From UBA12088 sp964568345 (GTDB lineage Bacteria > Patescibacteriota > Minisyncoccia > Phycocordibacterales > UBA12088), in the NCBI GenBank assembly GCA_964568345.1, contig CAZMPG010000020.1, forward strand, positions 1 through 22,026: a stretch of DNA of 22,026 nucleotides, given 5' to 3'. The notes beneath the pieces were generated by a model. It did no database searches. It was not told the DNA's origin and saw only the letters and a program-made list of their open reading frames with translations. Of the stretch, positions 16,880 to 22,026 are shown piece after piece (position 1 is the first letter of the stretch; each line of letters opens with the position of its first letter). The position numbers were made by a program, and so were the translations under genes.

Positions 16880-17899
16880 TCACGGCGCACTGCGGGGCGA
16901 CGAAGAAGCAAACACACCCCGTGCACGGTCCCAGAACGCCGGCGTACCGTGCTCGCGGAGCCAGTACCACCACTCCGCACCCCAGAGGTACTGCCGGTCG
17001 AAGCGGGTGTCGCGGGCGTACGAGAGTACCTCGTCGAAGCGCTCGGGTGACATGCGCTCCTCCTGCTCCTTCAGGTTGTGCTCCGAGAGGGGCTCACCGA
17101 GCCACGGCTCGAGCGAGAGCTCGATGAGAAGCGACGGCTTCCTGCCAAACAGGAGCTCCATGAGGGTGCGCTTCACCACGTACGTCTGTGGCGGCAGGAT
17201 GGTACGGATCGGACCCGTTGCCTCATTATAGAGGTGCACGTAGACGCTCGTGCCAAACACGTCGCCGCGCCGGTACGCAGCGTACCAGAGGCCGAGGTTG
17301 CCGCTGTCGGTGACGAGCAACGGGTGCGTGGGGTCGAGCGTGCGGACGAGCGTCAGCTCTTCATCGAGGAATGCACGATCAAGCTCGCCGCACTGTTCGC
17401 GCGCATACACGGTGAGGAACGGCTCGTTCTCGACCTGCCACATCGTGAGCGCCGGGTTGTCCTTGTAGCGGAGCACTACCTCGCGGAGGTACGTGCGAAG
17501 GAGCTGCTTCTGTTCCTCCTCCGTTTTGTGTGATGCCCACACCGGCACATGGCACTCCGGCCAGCGTGGCAGGCGCCGCCCCACGGCGAGGATGACGTGT
17601 GCGCCGCGGTCCTTAGCGAGCCGCATCTCTTCGTCGAGTTCGTCGAAGTGCCACCTACCCTCCTCTGGCTCCACAAGCGGCCAGTGCGCCGCAAGCCGGA
17701 ATTCGCGCACGTGGAGGTCGTCGAGGAGCGCGGTGTACACCGTGTGCCAGTCGAGCCCAAGCTCGCGCGCGTACGGCACGTTGAACGACACGCCGTACGT
17801 CACTGCGGTCGGGTACGGGGTGCGCAGGAGGCCGAGCACGCCGACAACCGTCGCTATAGCGATAAGTATGAGCACCACATGGAAAAAGAGTCGAAGCAT
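16880..17899 (-). CDS. Membrane-anchored glycoside-hydrolase-like TIM-barrel protein
   Basis: This 339-aa protein has one N-terminal hydrophobic segment (residues about 4-24, RLFFHVVLILIAIATVVGVL), which should anchor it in the membrane with the rest outside. The body resembles the cellulase/GH5-GH42-like barrel clan: FRLAAHWPLVEPEEGRWHF near 67-85, MWQVENEP with a candidate acid/base E159, LLIELSLEPW with a candidate nucleophile E260, and YLWGAEWWYWLREHG at 304-318. I remember very similar unannotated proteins in many Parcubacteria. The substrate is unknown. The ATG at 17899 is preferred over the GTG at 17923 because it places the hydrophobic helix at the N-terminus; no clear -10 is seen. 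Confidence 0.8.
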   Translation of the reverse strand: MLRLFFHVVLILIAIATVVGVLGLLRTPYPTAVTYGVSFNVPYARELGLDWHTVYTALLDDLHVREFRLAAHWPLVEPEEGRWHFDELDEEMRLAKDRGAHVILAVGRRLPRWPECHVPVWASHKTEEEQKQLLRTYLREVVLRYKDNPALTMWQVENEPFLTVYAREQCGELDRAFLDEELTLVRTLDPTHPLLVTDSGNLGLWYAAYRRGDVFGTSVYVHLYNEATGPIRTILPPQTYVVKRTLMELLFGRKPSLLIELSLEPWLGEPLSEHNLKEQEERMSPERFDEVLSYARDTRFDRQYLWGAEWWYWLREHGTPAFWDRARGVFASSSPRSAP

Positions 17900-17938
17900 A
17901 GTACCTACGCGCACTCCCTGCACGCCGTCTCGTGTCGC

Positions 17939-18055
17939 CGTCTTTGCGAGAGGCCGACCCGCGGGAGGTGACGAAGCAAACCAGGATAGCGTCGGCCGCG
18001 TGTCGAAAAATTATAAGGATCTTGGACTGCTTCGCTCGCGCTCGCAGAGACAACG
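17939..18055. repeat. Palindromic intergenic repeat, family CGTCTTTGCGAG...GAAGCAAACCAGGAT, copy A
   Basis: The left arm (17939-17987) begins CGTCTTTGCGAG and ends GAAGCAAACCAGGAT. The right arm (18019-18055) is its imperfect inverted copy (ATCTTGGACTGCTTCG ... CGCAGAGACAACG). They are separated by an AT-rich centre. It lies between the barrel protein and the transporter gene. It resembles a widespread class of bacterial palindromes that read GCAATCC...TTGCGAG; that comparison is from memory. Confidence 0.7.
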
Positions 18056-18087
18056 TGCGGAGGGTGTGGGGTGGTGCGAAGCATGCC

Positions 18088-19023
18088 CTAGAGGAACAAG
18101 AGGAAGAAGCCACCTGCGATGAGCGGAATCGAGATCGCCTTGTGGACGATGTCCTCGGTGGTGACGTTCTCGCCGAAGTCGGCAGCGAGCCGCTTACCGA
18201 GAGCCACGCTCACGACGAGGAGGAAGAGGTACTGTAGGCCGCCCAGGGCTTGCACGAGCGACACGTCGCCGTGCTCGATCGCTTTGAGGACGAGGAGGCT
18301 CGCGAGGCCAGCGAGGAGCTTGTTGCCGAAGACAATGGCGCCGTCCCGCGGGCGGGCTTCACGGGTGCGTGCGATGATCTTCTCGTAGTACTCGGGGATG
18401 AGGAGCATCGAGAGCGCGACCGCGACGATGGCGAGCCGCGACCAGAAGAAGGCGGTGTCGAAGTTCGTCGCATTGAAGAGGCCCTTGAGCGCCACGTAGT
18501 GTACGCCAAACATGAGCCCCGCGTGTGCACACGAGAGCATCGTGTGCCAGCTGAAGCGGAAGCGCGACACGAACACCGTGCCCGCGACGAGGAGGAGGAA
18601 GCCGATCGCGAAGTTCGAGGAGAGGCGGGTATCGAGGAGCGCGTACGAGAGAAGGAGCGTGAAGAGCGCACAGAGACCGCCGACGACCGGTACGACATCA
18701 GACGCGTCTGCCTGCTTGAGTGCGGTGAAGAAGGAGAGGAGTGCGGTGAAGAATGCGTAGCCCGCAGCGAGCGCGAGCGCGGCCACGAGGAGCGAGGGCG
18801 CGTGCACCCGGGTGAAGGAGGGTATGTCGAGCCCATCTATCGGCAGGTCAACCCAGCCAAAGAGAAAGATGACGATCGAGCCTGCCGAGAGTACGCTGAG
18901 CCAGAAGGCATACGCGAGCGGGCGAAACACGACCGTCGTCGAGGTGACGATGTACTTATCAACGAGCGCCACGATGGCATTCAGAAACTGCCCAATGCAC
19001 ACCAGTGCGATCCAGAGGCTCAT
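18088..19023 (-). CDS. EamA/DMT-superfamily membrane transporter
   Basis: This 311-aa protein is almost entirely hydrophobic, with about ten predicted membrane helices in two halves, as in drug/metabolite transporters (EamA). Typical features are the short N-terminal helix MSLWIALVCIGQFLNAIVAL, a helix pair ending YAFFTALLSFFTALKQADAS, and in the second half LLVLKAIEHGDVSLVQALGG, which matches the conserved region before the last helices. The substrate cannot be deduced. The start at 19023 is chosen over 19047 because TACACT lies exactly 6 nt upstream of it. It follows the glycan-related genes on the same strand but has its own promoter and is separated by palindromic repeat copy A from the barrel gene. 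Confidence 0.88.
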   Translation of the reverse strand: MSLWIALVCIGQFLNAIVALVDKYIVTSTTVVFRPLAYAFWLSVLSAGSIVIFLFGWVDLPIDGLDIPSFTRVHAPSLLVAALALAAGYAFFTALLSFFTALKQADASDVVPVVGGLCALFTLLLSYALLDTRLSSNFAIGFLLLVAGTVFVSRFRFSWHTMLSCAHAGLMFGVHYVALKGLFNATNFDTAFFWSRLAIVAVALSMLLIPEYYEKIIARTREARPRDGAIVFGNKLLAGLASLLVLKAIEHGDVSLVQALGGLQYLFLLVVSVALGKRLAADFGENVTTEDIVHKAISIPLIAGGFFLLFL

Positions 19024-19029
19024 AGCACC

Positions 19030-19035
19030 AGTGTA
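19030..19035 (-). promoter_or_regulatory. -10 box of the EamA transporter gene (TACACT)
   Basis: TACACT, 6 nt, ATG at 19023. It decides the start codon. A second TACACT lies further upstream, at 19121-19126 on the minus strand. Confidence 0.5.
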
Positions 19036-19096
19036 CTCGACCAGCACATATTCTCACACACACCTTTCCACACTACCCGATTCCGGAAGGAGGTCC

Positions 19097-19113
19097 GACC
19101 TCTCTCCGAGGTC
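19097..19113. other. Small hairpin upstream of the transporter gene
   Basis: GACCTC-TCTCC-GAGGTC, a perfect 6-bp stem; the left arm can alternatively pair with the adjacent AGGTC. No gene is seen in 19036-19268; this hairpin is the only structure I could support there. Confidence 0.35.
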
Positions 19114-19268
19114 TAGCTACAGTGTACTGCACGTACCATGTACAACCATAGTGTGTGGTGTTGCCTAACCCAATACCGCGTTCCCGTTAGAAACAAGCAT
19201 CATGTCATTGTGTTTGCGTGATAATGCTTCCATGGGTAGAAGTACGTACTCCTGCATGCATACAGAAA

Positions 19269-19291
19269 CGCCGCCCGATACACGGGCGGCG
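19269..19291 (-). terminator. Terminator of the unknown gene at 19304-19690
   Basis: CGCCGCCCG, a 5-nt loop and CGGGCGGCG form a perfect 9-bp stem, followed on the minus strand by TTTCTGT. It lies 12 nt beyond the stop codon of the minus-strand gene. Confidence 0.75.
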
Positions 19292-19303
19292 CATGTGGGT
19301 CGA

Positions 19304-19690
19304 CTATTGCTTTACGGAAATAGCATCAAGAATCCTCTTTTTCTCGATATCCGCAAGGGGCAATCCACTGACCTCTGACAGCCAGTCGTGCAGCCCAACA
19401 GGCCAGCTGCTCCATAATCGACAGACTGCAAGAAGCTCCGTCCACGTGGTATAGTGGCGGTGAATTGCCACGTCGCTATTACCAGCAGAAACTACCGCCT
19501 CGGTCGTGCCGTCGATGTACCCACAGAAGTGCGGCTCTGCTTTGAAGTCTTGTATCCGACAGATACTCTGGTAGTGCCGCCACGTACTGTCCTCGTCGCT
19601 GTCTATAAAATAAAACAAAAATTCGGATGAAGCGCTTGATACGGTGACGCTTGTCACCAGCAAACCAGGCGCAGGGATGAATGTACTCAT
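19304..19690 (-). CDS. Uncharacterised 128-aa protein
   Basis: I do not recognise this protein. It has no signal peptide, no membrane segment and no repeat. It is aromatic-rich in the middle (HYTTWTELLAVCRLWSSWPV) and ends in a short helical LADIEKKRILDAIS segment. It has a good Shine-Dalgarno (GGAGG, 7 nt before the ATG, with a second GGAGG further upstream), an upstream TTGACA and a downstream terminator, so it is a complete unit. Its coding sequence is less GC-rich than the core genes, and it sits next to a cluster of palindromic repeats, which suggests acquired DNA. It may be a single-copy accessory gene; the organisation argues that it is real despite the lack of a known family. Confidence 0.7.
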   Translation of the reverse strand: MSTFIPAPGLLVTSVTVSSASSEFLFYFIDSDEDSTWRHYQSICRIQDFKAEPHFCGYIDGTTEAVVSAGNSDVAIHRHYTTWTELLAVCRLWSSWPVGLHDWLSEVSGLPLADIEKKRILDAISVKQ

Positions 19691-19750
19691 TCGATTTCCT
19701 CCCCCTCCTTCACAACGGTCTTTAGTCTTTAATACTCGCTACCTCGCTCA

Positions 19751-19779
19751 AGCATGGCACGCTAGCTTCATACTGTCAA
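19751..19779 (-). promoter_or_regulatory. Probable promoter of the unknown gene (TTGACA with weak -10)
   Basis: A perfect TTGACA (19774-19779) preceded by ACGC, as at rpoB and rpsP. The hexamer 17 nt downstream is CATGCT, a weak -10 match. It would give a leader of about 50 nt. Confidence 0.45.
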
Positions 19780-19813
19780 GCGTGAGGTGCGTAACCCCTC
19801 AAACCAAGTCATA

Positions 19814-19920
19814 CGTCTTTGCGAGCCCGCAGGCGAAGCAAACCAGGATGCATTGACCCACAAAATATCTCGTACCCTGGCTTGCTTCGTCGCCTCCCGC
19901 GAGTCGCTATCGCAAAGACG
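19814..19920. repeat. Palindromic intergenic repeat, family CGTCTTTGCGAG...GAAGCAAACCAGGAT, copy B
   Basis: The left arm 19814-19849 begins CGTCTTTGCGAG and ends GAAGCAAACCAGGAT. The right arm 19874-19920 is the inverted counterpart, ending CGCAAAGACG. It is the same family as copy A at 17939-18055, sharing the first 12 bp and the GAAGCAAACCAGGAT block exactly. Confidence 0.8.
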
Positions 19921-19931
19921 CAATGATTTTT

Positions 19932-20037
19932 ATAGGACCTACGCAAAATGAGCAAACGTGGCCTGAAGCAAGGCCGATGTAATGTGGAATTCGCGGCTTG
20001 AACGCTCAAAACCGCCAGGATTTTGCGTAGGTCCTAT
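19932..20037. mobile_element. MITE-like element with perfect 18-bp terminal inverted repeats
   Basis: ATAGGACCTACGCAAAAT (19932-19949) and its exact reverse complement (20020-20037) bound a 106-bp segment with no coding potential. T-rich bases flank both ends, but no clear target duplication can be assigned. This is the form of a miniature inverted-repeat transposable element; no transposase is in the window. Confidence 0.75.
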
Positions 20038-20171
20038 TTTAGTGATTGTGTGGGGTTTGAGGGGTTACTGAGGTGCGGGAAAATGGACAAAAGCCTATAG
20101 ATCATAGGTACCACGACGCACCTCCCATTGTCTATGGTCCATAGTCTCGTATCTCGTCCACCGTCTTTCAT

Positions 20172-21329
20172 CTATTGTCCCGCCCACATCGCTCGTATCA
20201 CCTCCCGATACGTATACGCACTCGGGCGGATCGTGCGCTTCAGGGTGTCGTAGTCAACCTCGACGAGGCCGAAGCGCTTTTCGAAGCCCTCCGCCCACTC
20301 GTAGTTGTCGAGGAGCGACCAGTAGCAGAAGCCGCGCACCGGAATACCTGCCTCGAGCGCGCGTTCGATGCCCTGCACCGTCTCGCGGATGTAGTCGGCG
20401 CGGAACGCATCGCGCGCATCGGCGCACCCCGCCTCGGCGACGTAGATCGGCTTACCATGCCTGGCGAGGATCGTGAGCGCGTCGTAGATGCCTCCCGGGT
20501 CGCTCTTCCAGCCCATGTCGGTCATGGGGAGCGTGCGCGTGTCGCCAAATACTTTGCGCTGGTAGTAGTTGAGGCCGATCCAGTCGCACGTACTGCGAAC
20601 GAGCCGGATGAAGCAGTGCGTCCAGCCGATGTTGGCGAAGTGTGCGGCAAGGTAGCTGAGGGGGTTCTTCCCCGCTGCGCTGTAGGCGATCGTGTGCTTC
20701 ACGATACCCACCGAGAGCCCGGGGTGCGCCTGCTTGATGGCGCGGTACGCTTCTCGGTGGCCCAGCGCCATGTGCCAGAGGGCGACGAGGTAGCGCAGGT
20801 ACGCACCGCGGTAGAAAGGCGCCCATCGGCCGCGGATATAGCCGAGGCCGGCGACCACCATCGGTTCGTTGAGGGTAGCGAACTGGGTCGCGAGGTCGCC
20901 CAAGCGGTCGGCGACGAACGCCGCGTACCGCGTGAAGCGCTTCGGTGCATCGCGCCTCGTCCAGCCGCCGGTCTGTGAGAACCAAAGCGGCAACGTGAAG
21001 TGGAGGATGGTCACGAGCGGCTCCATACCCCGTTCGCGGAGCGCCTGGAGGACCTCGCGGTAGTGCTCGACCTCACGCTCGTCGAAGCGGCCCTCCTCGG
21101 GCTCGATGCGCGCCCACTCGATGGAGAGGCGGTGGGCGTTGTGGCCGAGCTCCCGCGCGATGTCGAAGTCCTCCCGGAAGCGGTGGTAGTGGTCGCATGC
21201 ACGGTCGCAGGGAGGCACCCTCCCCTGCCGCGCGCCCTCAGCCCAGTCGCAGTGCTCGATGCCGCCCTCGACCTGGTAGCTTGCGGTCGCCGCGCCCCAG
21301 AGGAAGTCTTTGGGGAAGGGGTTGGCCAT
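20172..21329 (-). CDS. GH1 family beta-glycosidase (beta-glucosidase-like)
   Basis: This is a cytoplasmic retaining beta-glycosidase of family GH1, 385 aa, somewhat shorter than the usual 440-480. It begins MANPFPKDFLWGAATASYQV, the GH1 N-terminal signature. It has HRLSIEWARIEPEEGRFD, HFTLPLWF, the acid/base motif TLNEP (E155), and the nucleophile in YVAEAG (E299) where ITENG is usual, then GFCYWSLLDNYEWAEGFEKR (residues 333-352) near the C-terminus. Both catalytic glutamates are present. The sugar specificity cannot be told. The start at 21329 is supported by TACACT 6 nt upstream, which excludes the longer frame through the repeat. Confidence 0.95.
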   Translation of the reverse strand: MANPFPKDFLWGAATASYQVEGGIEHCDWAEGARQGRVPPCDRACDHYHRFREDFDIARELGHNAHRLSIEWARIEPEEGRFDEREVEHYREVLQALRERGMEPLVTILHFTLPLWFSQTGGWTRRDAPKRFTRYAAFVADRLGDLATQFATLNEPMVVAGLGYIRGRWAPFYRGAYLRYLVALWHMALGHREAYRAIKQAHPGLSVGIVKHTIAYSAAGKNPLSYLAAHFANIGWTHCFIRLVRSTCDWIGLNYYQRKVFGDTRTLPMTDMGWKSDPGGIYDALTILARHGKPIYVAEAGCADARDAFRADYIRETVQGIERALEAGIPVRGFCYWSLLDNYEWAEGFEKRFGLVEVDYDTLKRTIRPSAYTYREVIRAMWAGQ

Positions 21330-21335
21330 GGGGAG

Positions 21336-21341
21336 AGTGTA
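21336..21341 (-). promoter_or_regulatory. Extended -10 box of the GH1 gene (TGCTACACT)
   Basis: TACACT preceded by TGC, then 6 nt, then ATG. The 15-mer TACACTCTCCCCATG is identical to that of rnhB and one base different from that of dnaE. Confidence 0.6.
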
Positions 21342-21349
21342 GCATGGGC

Positions 21350-21460
21350 GAGAGATGAGAGAAAAGAGGAAAGTAAAAAGAGAAAAGAGAAAAGAAACGA
21401 CGTCACATTCTTTTCTCGCAGTCCTTTCCACTTTTCCCTTATCTCTTTCCTCTTTTCACT
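21350..21460. repeat. Polypurine-polypyrimidine palindromic repeat, copy 6
   Basis: A purine arm (GAGAAAAGAGGAAAGTAAAA and onward), core GAAACGACGTCACATTC (the reverse complement of the other copies' core) and a pyrimidine arm. On the minus strand it reads purine arm, core, pyrimidine arm, promoter, GH1 start, which parallels copy 4 and dnaE. Confidence 0.85.
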
Positions 21461-21466
21461 CCGTAC

Positions 21467-21493
21467 AAAAAACGGGACGCCTGTGCGTCCCGT
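21467..21493 (-). terminator. Intrinsic terminator of the small secreted-protein gene
   Basis: A 9-bp stem (ACGGGACGC-acag-GCGTCCCGT on the minus strand, allowing end pairs) is followed by six T residues (21467-21472). A textbook intrinsic terminator. Confidence 0.88.
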
Positions 21494-21494
21494 T

Positions 21495-21509
21495 GCGGCA
21501 TTATGCCGC
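21495..21509. other. GC hairpin just after the small secreted-protein gene
   Basis: GCGGCAT-T-ATGCCGC, a perfect 7-bp stem 7 nt downstream of the stop codon. It closely resembles the hairpin GCGGC-AAT-GCCGC in the leader of the same gene (21910-21922). Confidence 0.6.
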
Positions 21510-21516
21510 GAAGAGT

Positions 21517-21864
21517 CTAGTGCCCCTGCCCCCCGCAGGGGCTGATGCCGCAGGGGGAATTGGTGTTGAACCAGCTTCCCCCTATGGTCGCGCCGCCATT
21601 CCCCCACGACCCGTTGGGGCCACTGGCCCCATACGAGAAGCCGGTACCTCCGGAGAGGGTGCCGACCGGCGTCGTGTAGTTCAGGTTTGCCTGGCCCCAT
21701 CCCGTCGCCGAAGTGGACGTGTTCGTGCCGGTTGCTACCGCGCCGGACTCCCCGAAAATGCTGATGCCGACCGAGCCGCCGGTCACATTCCAGTCGGCAC
21801 TGGCGACGGAGGCGAAGGCGAACAGGGAGGCGACGAGGGCGAAGACGGCAAAGATCTTAGACAT
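21517..21864 (-). CDS. Small secreted Gly/Ser/Asn-rich protein, unknown function
   Basis: The 115-aa product has a strong signal peptide (MSKIFAVFALVASLFAFASV, cleavage likely after ASA at residue 23). The mature part (about 92 aa) is rich in Gly, Ser, Thr and Asn with scattered Trp and Tyr, and ends SPCGISPCGGQGH with two closely spaced cysteines. This composition suggests a beta-rich surface or extracellular protein, but I recognise no family. The gene has AAGGAGA 6 nt before the ATG, a TTGACA promoter, a structured leader of about 70 nt and a strong terminator, pointing to a highly expressed single-gene transcript. Function unknown. Confidence 0.8.
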   Translation of the reverse strand: MSKIFAVFALVASLFAFASVASADWNVTGGSVGISIFGESGAVATGTNTSTSATGWGQANLNYTTPVGTLSGGTGFSYGASGPNGSWGNGGATIGGSWFNTNSPCGISPCGGQGH

Positions 21865-21900
21865 AAGAAGTCTCCTTGGAAAAAAATTGAATTGAACGAT

Positions 21901-21928
21901 CCGACCGGTGCGGCAATGCCGCGATCGG
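21901..21928 (-). promoter_or_regulatory. Leader hairpin of the small secreted-protein gene
   Basis: Inner stem GCGGC-AAT-GCCGC (21910-21922) with an outer, bulged CCGA/TCGG pairing. It lies between the predicted transcription start and the Shine-Dalgarno and could stabilise the mRNA 5' end. Confidence 0.5.
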
Positions 21929-21939
21929 AGCCAACCCAG

Positions 21940-21968
21940 AAGCTACCATGGCACGGTTTCCCTGTCAA
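21940..21968 (-). promoter_or_regulatory. Promoter of the small secreted-protein gene
   Basis: A perfect TTGACA (21963-21968), 17 nt, then TAGCTT (21940-21945, a moderate -10). Upstream of it, 21969-22026 shows no gene I can support. Confidence 0.6.
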
Positions 21969-22026
21969 GGGGTTGTATGACCGCAGGTACTTTTGCACTC
22001 CGCTGGTAAGTTCTCATAGTGTAGCA

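Larger units (their letters stand above)
19791..20068. repeat. 15-bp perfect inverted pair flanking the repeat cluster
   Basis: GTAACCCCTCAAACC at 19791-19805 and its exact reverse complement GGTTTGAGGGGTTAC at 20054-20068 enclose the two palindromic elements below. The span 19691-20171 holds no gene I can support: it contains the promoter, this pair, the two elements and two small hairpins near 20096-20150. Confidence 0.65.

Noticed and set aside
19644..20009. Short open frames across the repeat cluster (plus 19644-19856, minus 19809-20009)
   Set aside because: They read through the palindromic elements, lack ribosome sites and show no protein-like features.
21783..21998. 71-codon minus-strand frame overlapping the start of the small secreted protein
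   Set aside because: It covers the promoter, leader and signal-peptide region in another frame; the signal peptide and Shine-Dalgarno clearly support the 21864 start.

Overview
The window is a gene-dense, GC-rich bacterial segment (22,026 bp) that looks like a member of the Candidate Phyla Radiation (Patescibacteria, probably a Parcubacteria lineage). This rests on features rather than a database match: RpoB is short (1065 aa), TrmD and DnaE are short, NusB is fused to a NUDIX domain, the ribosomal and RNA-processing proteins have Parcubacteria-like wording, and most genes appear to be leaderless.

Layout. (1) 1-6168, all on the minus strand: rpsP (S16), a KhpA-type KH protein, trmD, rpoB and the start of rpoC. 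rimM is absent from its usual place between the KH gene and trmD. rpoB has its own strong promoter (TTGACA-N16-TATACT) and a leader of about 205 nt. (2) 6244-7283: an accessory pocket with a 58-nt hairpin, a self-contained unknown gene with its own promoter, Shine-Dalgarno and terminator, and the remnant of a YgjP-type metalloprotease. (3) 7281-10025, minus strand: rnc, nusB-NUDIX, an L32 gene without zinc-finger cysteines, and rnhB. (4) 10182-14636, plus strand: dnaE interrupted by a 430-aa intein that carries a LAGLIDADG endonuclease. (5) 14711-19023: a secreted BsuPI-like protein, pyruvate kinase, a membrane-anchored glycoside-hydrolase-like barrel and an EamA-type transporter. (6) 19269-20068: a second accessory pocket with an unknown small gene and a cluster of palindromic or MITE-like repeats. 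(7) 20172-21968: a GH1 beta-glycosidase and a small secreted Gly/Ser/Asn-rich protein.

How the parts fit. The core is information processing: RNA polymerase, tRNA methylation, ribosomal proteins, NusB antitermination, RNase III, RNase HII and the replicative polymerase. A small set of glycolysis, glycan and transport genes follows.

Two systematic features stand out. First, at most core genes a -10 hexamer lies 6-9 nt (usually exactly 6) upstream of the ATG, with no Shine-Dalgarno; this indicates leaderless mRNAs. The two unknown accessory genes and the small secreted protein instead have Shine-Dalgarno sites, untranslated leaders and, downstream, intrinsic terminators. Second, six intergenic copies (one of them a half copy) of an imperfect palindrome punctuate the window. 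Each has a polypurine arm, a core near AACGTGACGTCGTTTC and a polypyrimidine arm. They abut promoters (dnaE, trmD, GH1) or overlap the 3' ends of genes (trmD, the BsuPI-like gene). I do not recognise a described family for them.
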